This document shows, in pieces, positions 42,097-50,986 of a stretch of DNA of 64,000 nt (position 1 is its first letter; each line of letters opens with the position of its first letter). The stretch is from Sphingomonas sp. Its GTDB lineage: Bacteria > Pseudomonadota > Alphaproteobacteria > Sphingomonadales > Sphingomonadaceae. The notes under the pieces were generated by a model, which worked only from the letters and a program-made list of their open reading frames with translations, had not been told where the DNA came from and made no database searches. Made by a program: the position numbers and the translations under genes. The stretch is taken from contig NZ_JAFKLZ010000001.1 of assembly GCF_017304615.1 (NCBI RefSeq), positions 1,514,570-1,578,569 on the forward strand, given 5' to 3'.

Positions 42097-42468
42097 TTAC
42101 TTCGGACGCTTCGCGCCGTACTTCGAACGGCTCTGCTTGCGATCCTTGACACCCTGCGTGTCGAGCACGCCGCGCAGCACGTGGTAGCGCACACCGGGAA
42201 GGTCGCGCACACGGCCGCCACGGATCAGGACCACCGAGTGCTCCTGAAGGTTGTGTCCCTCGCCGGGGATGTAGCTGATGACTTCGCGCTGGTTGGTCAG
42301 GCGAACCTTCGCCACCTTGCGCAGAGCCGAGTTCGGCTTCTTCGGGGTCGTCGTATAGACACGGGTGCAGACGCCGCGCTTCTGCGGGTTCTGCTCCATC
42401 GCAGGGACCTTCGACTTGGCCTTCTGCGGGTCGCGGCCCTTGCGGACCAGCTGGTTGATCGTTGGCAT
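42097..42468 (-). CDS. rpsL: 30S ribosomal protein S12 with Arg at position 88
   Basis: 123 residues from ATG 42468 ([20 protein letters not shown]); a start at 42480 would add four residues. Decoding-centre loops: [13 protein letters not shown] keeps Lys43, but the second loop reads [13 protein letters not shown], giving Arg88 where E. coli has Lys88. Substitution of this Lys by Arg is a classical streptomycin-resistance change. First gene of the str operon, with a sigma70-like promoter at 42638-42666. Confidence 0.97.
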   Translation of the reverse strand: MPTINQLVRKGRDPQKAKSKVPAMEQNPQKRGVCTRVYTTTPKKPNSALRKVAKVRLTNQREVISYIPGEGHNLQEHSVVLIRGGRVRDLPGVRYHVLRGVLDTQGVKDRKQSRSKYGAKRPK

Positions 42469-42637
42469 GAAGCCCTTCACCTTTTGCGTTACCCGAAAAC
42501 CGGGCGGTTACTTTGCCGGGAGCCTTTGGAAAAAACGAAAAGGGTCGTTGGGCGCCTCTCGGCACGTCCCATGACCCACGTCTTCCGGCAGCGTTCAGCT
42601 CTACCCGGCAGACGAAAGTGCCTGTCGAGCGGGCGCG

Positions 42638-42666
42638 CCTATAGAACGGTAGTCGGAAACGGTCAA
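42638..42666 (-). promoter_or_regulatory. Sigma70-type promoter of the str operon (rpsL-rpsG-fusA-tuf)
   Basis: TTGACC (42661-42666), 17 bases, TATAGG (42638-42643) on the minus strand, about 170 bases upstream of rpsL. This is the main recognisable signal in the 361-base gene-free gap 42469-42829; the rest holds the rpsL leader on one side and the bactofilin upstream region on the other, where I see nothing else. Confidence 0.75.
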
Positions 42667-42829
42667 CGGGGGTGTGGGCCGTGGGCGACAGGCTCTTAGG
42701 CGCCGCGCGCCCTCGCCTCGCCAGCCAATGACAACGGTCTGCCGCTAAACTCCCCGCGTCATTTTCGGCCCGGCGTCTCTCACTGATAGGATCGCGCGCG
42801 AATCGGGGAACCGCAACTGGGGGCCTTCC

Positions 42830-43255
42830 ATGTTCAACAAGCGTGCCGGCGCAACCACGCCTTCTACCCATCCCGCGGCCAAGCGCGCCGCTCCCGGCGG
42901 CTTTTCGGTCATCGGACCCGACGTTCTGATAACTGGCAACGTGCAGGCGACTGCCGACCTGCATATCGAGGGTCGGATCCAGGGCGACCTGAACTGTGGC
43001 AACCTGGTGCTCGGCCCCGACGCCGTGGTGAACGGCCAGGTCCGCGCCGAAACAGCGCGTATCGGCGGCACGATCGAAGGATCGGTCGCGATCCGCCAGC
43101 TAATCGTCGAGTCGGGCGCCCGGATCACCGGCGACGTCGAATATGAAAGCGTATCGCTCGAAAACGGCGCGCAGATCGACGGCCGCATGAAGCACACCAC
43201 CGCCAGGCCGACTGAACTCAAGGTTGTCGATACCGCAAGCGGCCAAGCCGCCTGA
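42830..43255 (+). CDS. Bactofilin (polymer-forming cytoskeletal protein)
   Basis: 141 residues. Central beta-helix of about 100 residues with the repeats typical of bactofilins: VLITGNVQATADLHIEGRIQ, GDLNCGNLVLGPDAVVNGQV, AETARIGGTIEGSVAIRQL and SGARITGDVEYESVSLENGA. Short disordered tails on both sides (Thr/Pro/Ala-rich start). Bactofilins polymerise without nucleotide and organise envelope sites such as stalks or division planes. GGGGG seven bases upstream of the ATG. Divergent from rpsL. Confidence 0.92.
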   Translation: MFNKRAGATTPSTHPAAKRAAPGGFSVIGPDVLITGNVQATADLHIEGRIQGDLNCGNLVLGPDAVVNGQVRAETARIGGTIEGSVAIRQLIVESGARITGDVEYESVSLENGAQIDGRMKHTTARPTELKVVDTASGQAA

Positions 43256-43327
43256 CTACCGCGGCCGCGGCTGCCTAGGCGACCTCCAAATCTGGCGCAG
43301 ACGGCGCTCGGCCCCACACCCTACCGC

Positions 43328-44491
43328 TCAACGGCAGGGCGGCAGCGCCACCTTTTCGCGCGCCGCCCCGGAAACGGTGTAGATCCGTTCGGCCGGAAAC
43401 TTAACCCGCAGACCGGTCCTGGGCAGGTCGAAGTCATAGACCCCGCCCTTCAGCTCCGCCATCCGCCCGCCGCACACCGGCTTGCCCAGCGCCGCGAAGC
43501 CGACCGCCAGCCCCTCGCCCATGCTCCCCGTCCAGCGCCCCGCGCGCACGCTGACCGGGCCGGGATGATATTTGCCGCGGCGCGGCAGGACATATTCGAC
43601 CCATTGCCGCTTGATCCCGGTCTCGCGTTCTTCGGACGGCAATTGGTGCATCTGATACGGCATCGGCCTGGTGACGAACCAGCCCATCACCGCCCGCGCG
43701 ATCGCGGTCGTGCCGCCGGAGGGAACGTCGCTCACGTCGATCATCACCGGCGCCTTCGCCGGCACCTTGGCCATCGCCGCGTCGAACGCCTTGATCGTAT
43801 CGAGGTCGCCGATCGAATTGTTGAAGCGGATCGTCGTCACGCCCTTCGCGCTCGTCACTGTCAGCGCGGGACGATCGGGCTGGTCTTTGTAGAGGCTGTC
43901 CATCGTCAGCGTGCGCTCGCCGGCGGGCCCGGCGAAGGTCAGCACACGCGCACGATCCCGCCGCCCCGCCGCGATGACGCGCGCGGCGTAGGGCGCGCGC
44001 TCGCCGACCGGCCGCAGCCCCATCCGCGACCAAAATGCAGCGACCGCGACGTCGATCGGCTGCCCGTCGGCTTTCACCAGCCGCTCGCCCGCGCGCACGC
44101 CGGCCCGCGCCGCGATGCTGCCGTCCTTGACCGCGTCGACGATGTACGTGTCGCCCTTCTTGACGACCCAGATATCGGCATAACTGGGCACGATCGCCCA
44201 ATCGTCCTTGAATGACGCGCCGGTCAGCGCATGATGATCGGCCAGCGCCGCGATCATGTCCTCGGCATAATGGAGCAGCGAATCGCGGTCGCGCACCGCG
44301 TCGCGCTCGGCATTGAGTTGCGGCGAGGACGGCACCACGCCGCCCGGCAGGTCGTCCATGTACGCGTAATTGTCGCGGATCAGCCCTTCGAGGGCCCGTG
44401 CGTCCGACGCATAATCATCGGCGCTGAATTTGTCCGCCGGCGCCGCGCCGACCAACAGCAGTATCGGCGCGAGCATCAGATATTTGAGCAC
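43328..44491 (-). CDS. S41-like peptidase with PDZ domain, exported
   Basis: 387 residues from GTG 44491, behind AGGGGAGG; another GTG at 44521 would lie before the signal peptide. Signal peptide MLKYLMLAPILLLVGAAPA. The PDZ-like segment IAARAGVRAGERLVKADGQP is near residues 125-145. The S41 core has VTTIRFNNSIGD, VMIDVSDVPSGGTT and TGSMGEGLAVGFAALG, whose Ser is the likely nucleophile; a matching Lys base is not obvious. Could be a divergent or inactive tail-specific protease. It is encoded 30 bases after lpdA and may be co-transcribed. Confidence 0.82.
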   Translation of the reverse strand: MLKYLMLAPILLLVGAAPADKFSADDYASDARALEGLIRDNYAYMDDLPGGVVPSSPQLNAERDAVRDRDSLLHYAEDMIAALADHHALTGASFKDDWAIVPSYADIWVVKKGDTYIVDAVKDGSIAARAGVRAGERLVKADGQPIDVAVAAFWSRMGLRPVGERAPYAARVIAAGRRDRARVLTFAGPAGERTLTMDSLYKDQPDRPALTVTSAKGVTTIRFNNSIGDLDTIKAFDAAMAKVPAKAPVMIDVSDVPSGGTTAIARAVMGWFVTRPMPYQMHQLPSEERETGIKRQWVEYVLPRRGKYHPGPVSVRAGRWTGSMGEGLAVGFAALGKPVCGGRMAELKGGVYDFDLPRTGLRVKFPAERIYTVSGAAREKVALPPCR

Positions 44492-44520
44492 GACGAACCC
44501 TCCCCTGGCGTCATTCCCCA

Positions 44521-45915
44521 CTAAATGTGAATCACCCGCCCATAGGCCGCGAGCACGCTTTCGTGCATCGTCTCGCTGATCGTCGGGTGCGGGAAAACGG
44601 TTTCCATCAGTTCGGCCTCGGTCGTCTCCAGCGTCTTGCCGACGACATAGCCCTGGATCATCTCGGTCACTTCGGCGCCGATCATGTGCGCGCCGAGCAA
44701 CTCGCCCGTCCTGGCGTCGAAGATCGTCTTCACGAAGCCCTCCGGTTCCCCCAGCGCGATCGCCTTGCCATTGCCGATGAACGGGAAGGTGCCGACCTTG
44801 AGCTCGTAACCCGCTTCCTTCGCCTTCGCCTCGGTCAGGCCCACGCTCGCGATCTGCGGGTGGCAGTAAGTGCAGCCGGGAATGTTGCGCGGGTCCATCG
44901 CGTGCGGATGCAGGCCCGCGATCGCCTCGGCCGCGATCACGCCCTCATGGCTCGCCTTGTGCGCCAGCCAAGGCGGCGCGGTGATGTCGCCGATCGCATA
45001 GACGCCCTTCACGTTGGTCTGACAGTCGGGACCGGTCTTCAGGAACCCGCGGTCGGTTTCGATCCCAAGCGCCTCCAGCCCGATATTCTCGGTATTGGGC
45101 ACGATGCCGATCGCGACGATGACGTGGCTGAATTCGGTCGTGGTCGCCTTGCCGTCCTTGTCCTTGATCGTCGCCTTCACGCCCGACGCGCCGACCTCGA
45201 GCTTGTCGACCCCGGCCTTGGTCATGATCGTCATGCCCTGCTTCTTCAGCGCCTTTTCGAGGTGCGCGGAGACATCGACATCCTCGACGGGCACGATCCG
45301 GTCGAGCATCTCGACCACCGTCACTTCCGCGCCCATGTCGCGGTAGAAGCTCGCAAACTCGATTCCGATCGCGCCCGATCCGATCACCAGCAGCTTGGTC
45401 GGCATTTCCGGCGGCACCATCGCATGGCGATAGGTCCAGATGCGCTTGCCGTCGGCGGGCGTGCCCGGAAGGTCGCGCGCCCGCGCGCCGGTCGCGAGGA
45501 TGATGTTCTTCGCGGTCAGGACGTCCTTGCCCTTGTCGCCGGTCACTTCGAGCTTGCCGCCACCGAGCAGCTTGCCGGTGCCCATGTGCACCGCGATCTT
45601 GTTCTTCTTCATCAGGTGCGTGACGCCCTGATTGAGCTGCTTGGCGACCCCGCGCGACCGCTTCACCACCGCGTCGAGATCGGCCGAGATCTTCTCCGCG
45701 ACCAGCCCGTAATCCTTGGCGTGCTGCATGAAATGATAGATTTCCGCCGAGCGCAGCAGCGCCTTCGTGGGAATGCACCCCCAGTTGAGGCAGATCCCGC
45801 CGAGCAGTTCGCGCTCGACGATCGCGGTCTTCAGCCCGAGCTGCGCCGCCCGGATCGCCGCGACATAGCCGCCGGGCCCGGAGCCGAGAACGATGAGGTC
45901 GTAAGTGTCAGCCAC
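44521..45915 (-). CDS. lpdA: Dihydrolipoyl dehydrogenase (E3)
   Basis: 464 residues. Reoxidises dihydrolipoyl groups of 2-oxoacid dehydrogenase complexes with NAD+. FAD fold GSGPGGYVAAIRAAQLG, redox disulfide Cys42/Cys47 in GGICLNWGCIPT, NAD-binding GSGAIGIEFASFYRDMG, and the C-terminal His-Glu dyad in the HPHPTISETMHESV region. Downstream of the E2 gene on the same strand with three small genes between, so it is likely the E3 of the pyruvate dehydrogenase complex. Confidence 0.97.
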   Translation of the reverse strand: MADTYDLIVLGSGPGGYVAAIRAAQLGLKTAIVERELLGGICLNWGCIPTKALLRSAEIYHFMQHAKDYGLVAEKISADLDAVVKRSRGVAKQLNQGVTHLMKKNKIAVHMGTGKLLGGGKLEVTGDKGKDVLTAKNIILATGARARDLPGTPADGKRIWTYRHAMVPPEMPTKLLVIGSGAIGIEFASFYRDMGAEVTVVEMLDRIVPVEDVDVSAHLEKALKKQGMTIMTKAGVDKLEVGASGVKATIKDKDGKATTTEFSHVIVAIGIVPNTENIGLEALGIETDRGFLKTGPDCQTNVKGVYAIGDITAPPWLAHKASHEGVIAAEAIAGLHPHAMDPRNIPGCTYCHPQIASVGLTEAKAKEAGYELKVGTFPFIGNGKAIALGEPEGFVKTIFDARTGELLGAHMIGAEVTEMIQGYVVGKTLETTEAELMETVFPHPTISETMHESVLAAYGRVIHI

Positions 45916-45963
45916 TGGAGAGGTGTCCTTGCTGGATTCGAACGGAAATATGGGGACGCTCGC

Positions 45964-46329
45964 TCACCGCTCCATCCCCACGAACACGAAATTGCCCTCG
46001 GCGACCTTGGCGACCGCCTCGCCGTGCCGGTCGCGCTTCCACGCCTGGGTCGCGACGGTCATCGAGGTATTGCCCTGGCGCGCCACCTCGGCCCAGACCG
46101 ACAGTTCATCGCCGATCGCCGCCGGCGCGGTGAATTTGAAGTCATCGGCGGCGACCACCGGCGCGCGCTTGCCGGTCAGCCGTGACGCGAGGCTCCCCCC
46201 AGCCAGCGCCATCTGGCCGAACAGCCAGCCGACGAATGCGGTGCCATAGGGATTGGCGTCGGCCGCCATTACCGTCACGCGGATTTCGGGCATGCGGTCT
46301 GGCGGACCGGCGGGCGGCGCGTCGCTCAT
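45964..46329 (-). CDS. Hotdog-fold thioesterase paralogue lacking the catalytic Asp
   Basis: 121 residues. Aligns by eye with the next gene (46326-46721): DANPYGTAFVGWLFGQMALA versus DANAYGDIFGGWLMSLMDSA. The catalytic Asp of the YciA-type thioesterase is Ala here (residue 41), and the preceding GD is GT. So it may be inactive, a partner subunit, or use another acid. Its start overlaps the previous stop by four bases (ATGA), so it is co-translated. Located in the PDH E2-E3 cluster. Confidence 0.82.
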   Translation of the reverse strand: MSDAPPAGPPDRMPEIRVTVMAADANPYGTAFVGWLFGQMALAGGSLASRLTGKRAPVVAADDFKFTAPAAIGDELSVWAEVARQGNTSMTVATQAWKRDRHGEAVAKVAEGNFVFVGMER

Positions 46330-46721
46330 TCCGCCGCCGCGTCCTCGGTCACAGGGCGCGGCTTGCGGTCCTCGTCGATCGCGACAAACGTGAAGCGCGC
46401 CTGCGTCACCTTGCGCGGATCGTCGCGGTGGCGATCCCGAGCCCAGGTCTGGACATCGATCGTCATCGAGGTGCGGCCGACCTTCACGAGTTCGGCATAG
46501 ACCGACACCTCGTCCCCTATATGCACCGGCGCGTGGAACTGCATCCCGTCCATCGCGATCGTGACCGCGCGGCCATGCGAGTGGCGCGCCGCGATCAAGC
46601 CCGCGGCGGAATCCATCAGGCTCATCAGCCAGCCGCCGAAAATGTCGCCATACGCATTGGCGTCGGCGGGCATCGCCGTCACGCGGATCGACGGCTCGCG
46701 GTTCGGCGGAGCGTCAGTCAT
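46326..46721 (-). CDS. Acyl-CoA thioesterase (YciA-type hotdog fold)
   Basis: 131 residues. Motif YGDIFGGWLMSLMDSAAGLI (25-44) with Asp37 as likely catalytic base, then FHAPVHIGDEVSVYAELVKV and the QTWARDRHRDD strand. Hydrolyses acyl-CoA in the cytoplasm; substrate range of the family is broad. It overlaps the small membrane protein gene by eight bases and its paralogue by four, all in one operon with pdhC and lpdA. Confidence 0.9.
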   Translation of the reverse strand: MTDAPPNREPSIRVTAMPADANAYGDIFGGWLMSLMDSAAGLIAARHSHGRAVTIAMDGMQFHAPVHIGDEVSVYAELVKVGRTSMTIDVQTWARDRHRDDPRKVTQARFTFVAIDEDRKPRPVTEDAAAE

Positions 46722-46935
46722 CGCGGCGCTGCACGGCGCTCAACTTGTCGATCCGCCACGAATCCCAGAACGGCTTGAACCCCAGCGCCAAGACGATCGC
46801 GATCGACGCCCAGCCGATCGGCCAGATCGTGTGCGCACCCTGCGGATAGCTCCACGCCGAACCCCAGGTGATCAGATACGTCACCCCGGCGCTGGCAAGC
46901 ATGTAGCAGAATTCAGCGATCGTCCGCCAAGACAT
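46714..46935 (-). CDS. Small inner-membrane protein, unknown
   Basis: 73 residues with two transmembrane segments (about 5-24 and 38-56, YMLASAGVTYLITWG and IGWASIAIVLALGF). N-terminus MSWRTIAEFCYMLAS, basic C-terminus IDKLSAVQRRDD in the cytoplasm. Situated three bases after the E2 gene and overlapping the thioesterase by eight bases. Its place in the PDH cluster suggests co-transcription, but no function can be inferred. Confidence 0.72.
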   Translation of the reverse strand: MSWRTIAEFCYMLASAGVTYLITWGSAWSYPQGAHTIWPIGWASIAIVLALGFKPFWDSWRIDKLSAVQRRDD

Positions 46936-46938
46936 CGC

Positions 46939-48222
46939 TCAGGCCAGCATGCCCAGCGGGTTTTCGATCAGCGCCTTGAACGCCTGCATCAACTCGGCGC
47001 CGTCGGCCCCGTCGATCGCCCGGTGATCGAAGCTGCCGGTCGCCGACATGATCGTCGCGACGGCCAGCGCATCATCGATGACGTACGGCCGCTTCTCGCC
47101 CGCGCCGATCGCCATGATCATGCCCTGCGGCGGGTTGATGACCGCCTCGAACTGCTTGATCCCGAACATGCCCATGTTCGACAGTGACGCTGTGCCGCCC
47201 TGATATTCATGCGGCGCTAGCTTGTTGTCACGTGCGCGTGCCGCCAAGTCTTTCATCTCGGTCGAGATCGCCGCGACACCCTTGTTGTTGGCGTCGGCGA
47301 TGATCGGCGTGATCAGGCCCGACGGCGTCGACACCGCGACCGAAATATCGGCGCGGCTGAACGAAATGAGCTGGTCGGGCGTAAACATCACGTTGCACTT
47401 CGGCACCTGGATCAGGCTGACCGCCAGCGCCTTGATGATCAGGTCGTTGACCGACAGCTTCACGCCGCGCGCCTCAAGGCTCTTGTTGAGGTCACCGCGC
47501 AGCTTGAGCAGCGCGTCGAGCCGGATGTCCACCGTCAGGTAGATGTGCGGAACCGTTTGCTTCGATTCGGTCAAGCGGCGCGCGATCGTCTTGCGCACGT
47601 TCGACAGCTTGGTGGCTTCGTGCGGGATGTCCGGGATCGCCGCGGGCTTCGTGGGGGTGACCGGAGCCGGAGCCTGGCCCACCGACGTCGTGCCGGCCTG
47701 GGCCGGCGCGGCACCGGGCTTGGCACCCTCGACGTCGGCCTTGACGATCCGGCCGTTGGGACCCGATCCGCTCAGCGCCGAAATCTCGACGCCCTTTTCG
47801 GCGGCAAGACGGCGCGCGAGCGGCGAGGCCTTCACGCGGTCGCCCGACGCCGCGGATGCTGAAGCCGGGACTTGAGCAGGCGCAGGCGGAGGAGCCTGTT
47901 TTGCCTCTTCCTTCGGCGCTTCGGTCTTGGATTCTTCCTTCTTCGGCGCAGGCGCGGCCTTCGCGGCGGAAGCGTCCTCGCCCTCGCCCGCCAGGATAGC
48001 GATCACCGCGCCGACCTTCACGTTGTCGGTGCCCTCGGGCACGACGATCTCGGCGATTACGCCCTCGTCGACCGCCTCGAACTCCATCGTCGCCTTGTCG
48101 GTCTCGATCTCGGCCATCAGATCGCCCGACTTGACCGTGTCGCCCGCCTTGACCAGCCACTTGGCCAGCGTCCCTTCCTCCATCGTCGGGGACAGCGCAG
48201 GCATCTTGATCTCGATCGGCAT
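46939..48222 (-). CDS. pdhC: Pyruvate dehydrogenase complex dihydrolipoamide acetyltransferase (E2)
   Basis: 427 residues from ATG 48222. One lipoyl domain (1-80) with the lipoylated Lys43 in [13 protein letters not shown]. An Ala/Pro/Lys-rich linker follows, then the peripheral subunit-binding domain [20 protein letters not shown] near 130-165, a second linker and the catalytic core ending with [13 protein letters not shown] (His and Asp of the acetyltransferase). A single lipoyl domain matches other alphaproteobacterial E2. The E1 genes are not in this window. Start chosen for the lipoyl [17 protein letters not shown]; upstream codons have no homology. Confidence 0.95.
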   Translation of the reverse strand: MPIEIKMPALSPTMEEGTLAKWLVKAGDTVKSGDLMAEIETDKATMEFEAVDEGVIAEIVVPEGTDNVKVGAVIAILAGEGEDASAAKAAPAPKKEESKTEAPKEEAKQAPPPAPAQVPASASAASGDRVKASPLARRLAAEKGVEISALSGSGPNGRIVKADVEGAKPGAAPAQAGTTSVGQAPAPVTPTKPAAIPDIPHEATKLSNVRKTIARRLTESKQTVPHIYLTVDIRLDALLKLRGDLNKSLEARGVKLSVNDLIIKALAVSLIQVPKCNVMFTPDQLISFSRADISVAVSTPSGLITPIIADANNKGVAAISTEMKDLAARARDNKLAPHEYQGGTASLSNMGMFGIKQFEAVINPPQGMIMAIGAGEKRPYVIDDALAVATIMSATGSFDHRAIDGADGAELMQAFKALIENPLGMLA

Positions 48223-48365
48223 CCTTCGTCCTTTTGGCGATCGTCCCGGGGAGGCGGACTGTTGGCGACCGCTTTCGCGCCGCGACCGGTTCGGGTCAAG
48301 ACCGGGACGCTTGCGCAGGGGCCGGTTCCGTCCCACGTATCGCCTGAGCGAGAGGGTCCAACGCG

Positions 48366-48821
48366 ATGCGCATCTATCTGGTCGTAATCGACGATACACC
48401 GGAGGCCGAAGTGGCGCTGCGTTTCGCGGCGCGGCGCGCGGTCAAGACCGGCGGCGGCGTGGAAATCCTGGCGCTGATGCCGCCACAGGAATTCATCGCC
48501 TTCGGCGGCGTCCAGGCAACGATCGAGGAAGAAGCGCGCCAACATGCCGAGGCGCTGGTCGCGGGCGCGGCGGGCACGCTGTTCGAGGAATCGGGGCTGA
48601 AGCCCGGCATCACCGTCCGGGAAGGCGACGGCCCGAAGATCATTCTGGAGATGATCGACAACAATCCCGACATCGCCGCTCTGGTGCTGGCGGCGGCGGC
48701 AAGCGGTGCGCCCGGCCCTTTGATCGCTCACTTCGCGGGCGCCGATGCCGGCAAGCTGAGCGTGCCGCTGATGATCGTGCCGGGCAGCCTGGACCGCGAG
48801 GCGATCGATCGACTGAGCTGA
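48366..48821 (+). CDS. Universal stress protein family
   Basis: 151 residues, UspA fold. [20 protein letters not shown] start and the [13 protein letters not shown] end region. The ATP-binding G-X2-G-X9-GS/T motif is incomplete: after [10 protein letters not shown] the loop lacks the full pattern, so nucleotide binding is uncertain. Divergent from pdhC across 143 bases. Confidence 0.88.
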   Translation: MRIYLVVIDDTPEAEVALRFAARRAVKTGGGVEILALMPPQEFIAFGGVQATIEEEARQHAEALVAGAAGTLFEESGLKPGITVREGDGPKIILEMIDNNPDIAALVLAAAASGAPGPLIAHFAGADAGKLSVPLMIVPGSLDREAIDRLS

Positions 48822-48859
48822 ATTCCGCTATACTATTGCCTCGGCCCGCCCCGACAGCA

Positions 48860-48895
48860 AACCGCCCGCCGCCAAGGGAGAGGCGACGGGCGGTT
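48860..48895. terminator. Hairpin between convergent genes
   Basis: AACCGCCCGCCGCC (48860-48873) pairs with GGCGACGGGCGGTT (48882-48895), one mismatch, loop of eight bases. It lies between the universal stress protein stop and the RcnB-like gene end. No long T-tract, so only a possible bidirectional terminator. Confidence 0.55.
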
Positions 48896-48916
48896 CCCCC
48901 CTTCAAGGGAGAAGGC

Positions 48917-49825
48917 TTAGCTGCCGCGGATCGGGGCCGGGGCGCAGGTGCAGCGCGGCTTGGGCCGGGGCTTCCACGTGCGCTTGACGATCTTGCGATA
49001 CACCCGCTTCGGCGCGACGTAGGTGCGTTCCTCGATATATTCGGTGACGGTCGTCGTGGTCGTAACCGCGCCCGGCATCGTCACCGTCACCACCGAACCC
49101 GGCGACACGTAATAGCTCTCGCCATAGGCGATGCGCGGCATCGGGCCGGCCGGATACCCGCCGCCATAAACCCCGCCGGTCGTGTAGGTGTAGGTCGTGG
49201 TCGACGATGACGAACCGCCATAGCCAGGCGCGGGATAAGGCGCGCCATAGGCGGGGCCAGGTCCGCCCGGCGGCGGGGGCGGATAGGCACCATAACCGCC
49301 GGCGCCGGCATAATCCTCATCATAGGCGTAGCCGCCCTGATACCGGTCCCAATCGACGCTGCCGATCGTATCGTAAACGACGCCGTTGCCGTCGATCAGC
49401 ACGGCATCATTGTAATAGCGGCTCCAGCGATAACCCGCGGGCGGCGCGCCCAGGCCGAACGCCTGCCAGTCGTTGATGACGTAGTAGGGCGAGAGCCAAT
49501 AGCCGGGCAGCCGCTTGCCGCGCTTGAGCCGCACATAGCCGTTCCAGCCGCCGGGCGCCTGCACCCCTGCCCACCAGTAGCCACCGATGCGACCGCCCCA
49601 GCGGCTGCGGCCGTTCCACTGCCCGCGATTGCCGCCCCGCCACTGTCCGCCGGTCCAGCCGCCGGGATTGGGCCGCGGCATCGGCTGCCCCTGCGGCGGC
49701 ACAGGCACGGGGTTGGGCATCGGCATCGTTCGCTGGCCGCCCTGGGGCCCGAGTCGCTGCGCTTCGGCGGCAGTTCCGCTGAATGCCATTGTGGCCACAA
49801 CCGCAGCAATCACGAGGCTTCGCAT
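48917..49825 (-). CDS. Exported RcnB-like protein with Pro/Gly/Tyr-rich linker
   Basis: 302 residues from ATG 49825 (GGGAG upstream); the ATG at 49897 lies before the signal peptide. Signal peptide MRSLVIAAVVATMAFSGTAA. A Pro/Met/Gly-rich segment, then an RcnB-type domain with LPGYWLSPYYVINDWQAFGL and YRWSRYYNDAVLIDGNGVV (about 105-150), a low-complexity Gly/Pro/Tyr/Thr part, and a basic Cys-containing tail (KRVYRKIVKRTWKPR, CTC). RcnB itself is a periplasmic nickel/cobalt homeostasis protein; the role here is uncertain. Confidence 0.82.
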   Translation of the reverse strand: MRSLVIAAVVATMAFSGTAAEAQRLGPQGGQRTMPMPNPVPVPPQGQPMPRPNPGGWTGGQWRGGNRGQWNGRSRWGGRIGGYWWAGVQAPGGWNGYVRLKRGKRLPGYWLSPYYVINDWQAFGLGAPPAGYRWSRYYNDAVLIDGNGVVYDTIGSVDWDRYQGGYAYDEDYAGAGGYGAYPPPPPGGPGPAYGAPYPAPGYGGSSSSTTTYTYTTGGVYGGGYPAGPMPRIAYGESYYVSPGSVVTVTMPGAVTTTTTVTEYIEERTYVAPKRVYRKIVKRTWKPRPKPRCTCAPAPIRGS

Positions 49826-49958
49826 GGTTAACACTCCCTGTTTCCCGCGCTGGCCGTTAACCACGACTGCTCGGTTCTTCATGGGCAGTGTTACCAAAAG
49901 TCGCAGTTTTCCGCCAGTTTCGGGGCGGATCGAATCACGTCCCGATCTGGATCAGGAT

Positions 49959-50444
49959 TCAGCCCTTAACCCTTTTGCTTAGGATTTTGGCGATCGCTTC
50001 GATTCCCGCGGCGTCCTCGACGTCGAACCGCGCGGGTTTCGGACTATCGAGATCGATCACTGCGATGACGCGCTCACCGTCGATGATCGGCACGACTAGT
50101 TCCGACCGGCTGGCCGCGTCGCAGGCGATGTGGCCGGGAAAGGCGTGGACGTCCTCCACCACTTGAGCCTCGCGCGTCGCGGCCGCCGCGCCGCACACAC
50201 CCTTCCCGATCGGGATACGAATGCACGCCGCCTTGCCCATGAACGGGCCAAGCACGAGTTCATCGCTTACATTGCGATAGAAGCCCGCCCAATTGAGGTC
50301 GGGCAGATACTCCCACAGGATCGCCGCCGCGTTGGCCATGTTGGCGACAGCATCCGGCTCGTCCGCGGTGATCGCGTCGATCGCCGACAGCACGTCGCGA
50401 TAGAGAGCGGGTTTGGAATCGGTGGCGACTTCAAAGGCGTACAT
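49959..50444 (-). CDS. msrC: Free methionine-R-sulfoxide reductase (GAF domain)
   Basis: 161 residues, single GAF domain. The three catalytic cysteines of the family are in place: Cys74 (KAACIRI), Cys84 (GVCGAAA) and Cys108 (HIACDAAS), with the same 10 and 24 residue spacing as in E. coli YebR. LNWAGFYR and the SELVVPI strand match. Reduces free Met-R-sulfoxide in the cytosol using thioredoxin. A REP-like sequence follows upstream at 50459. Confidence 0.92.
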   Translation of the reverse strand: MYAFEVATDSKPALYRDVLSAIDAITADEPDAVANMANAAAILWEYLPDLNWAGFYRNVSDELVLGPFMGKAACIRIPIGKGVCGAAAATREAQVVEDVHAFPGHIACDAASRSELVVPIIDGERVIAVIDLDSPKPARFDVEDAAGIEAIAKILSKRVKG

Positions 50445-50458
50445 TCATTTCCTTCCGT

Positions 50459-50490
50459 CATCCTGAACTTGCTTCAGGATCCATCGTGCA
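50459..50490. repeat. REP-like palindrome GTCATCCTGAA-TTCAGGAT
   Basis: GTCATCCTGAACTTGCTTCAGGATCC: stem CCTGAA/TTCAGG with a five-base loop, headed by the GTCAT motif shared with other repeats in this window. It lies upstream of msrC in the gap to arfB. Confidence 0.6.
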
Positions 50491-50552
50491 GCGGCCGACG
50501 CCATATGTGAGGCGCGGTGGATGCCGCAACTAGTCCGGCATAACGGACGGCC

Positions 50553-50978
50553 TCAGTCGAGCCGCACCTTCCCCCGCCCCGCCTTCACCGAACTCCGCCC
50601 CTTCTTCTCGTCCACGCGCCGCGCCTTGGCAGCCTTGCTCGGCTTGGTCGGGCGACGCTTCTTCGGCACGATCGTCGCTTCGCGAATCAAGTCGAGCAGC
50701 CGGTCGCGCACTTCCTGACGGTTGAGCAACTGCGACCGTGCGCCTTCGCTACGCAGAACCAGCACGCCCTCGTTCGTCATCCGTGATCCGGCCAGCAGCG
50801 CTAGCCTCACCTTCACCGCCTCCGGCAGATTGATCGATGCGGCGACGTCGAAGCGCAGGATCACCGCGCTGTCGGTCGTATTGACGTGCTGACCGCCGGC
50901 CCCGCCCGATCGCGTGAAGCTTTCCTCCAACTCCTCACTATCGATACTGATCGAGCGTGTGACGGGAATCCGCGGCAT
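50553..50978 (-). CDS. arfB: Alternative ribosome-rescue factor ArfB (YaeJ-type peptidyl-tRNA hydrolase)
   Basis: 141 residues from ATG 50978; upstream open frame overlaps the pseudouridine synthase and is not used. GGQ motif at 28-30 in FTRSGGAGGQHVNTTDSAV, as in class I release factors. The basic C-terminal tail (KKRRPTKPSKAAKARR, KAGRGKVRLD) inserts into the empty mRNA channel of stalled ribosomes. Eight bases after the pseudouridine synthase gene, so probably co-transcribed. Confidence 0.94.
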   Translation of the reverse strand: MPRIPVTRSISIDSEELEESFTRSGGAGGQHVNTTDSAVILRFDVAASINLPEAVKVRLALLAGSRMTNEGVLVLRSEGARSQLLNRQEVRDRLLDLIREATIVPKKRRPTKPSKAAKARRVDEKKGRSSVKAGRGKVRLD

Positions 50979-50986
50979 GGGTCGCC

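Noticed and set aside
42071-42964. 297-codon open frame overlapping rpsL and the bactofilin upstream region
   Set aside because: Read in another frame than S12 and opposite to bactofilin; no homology features.
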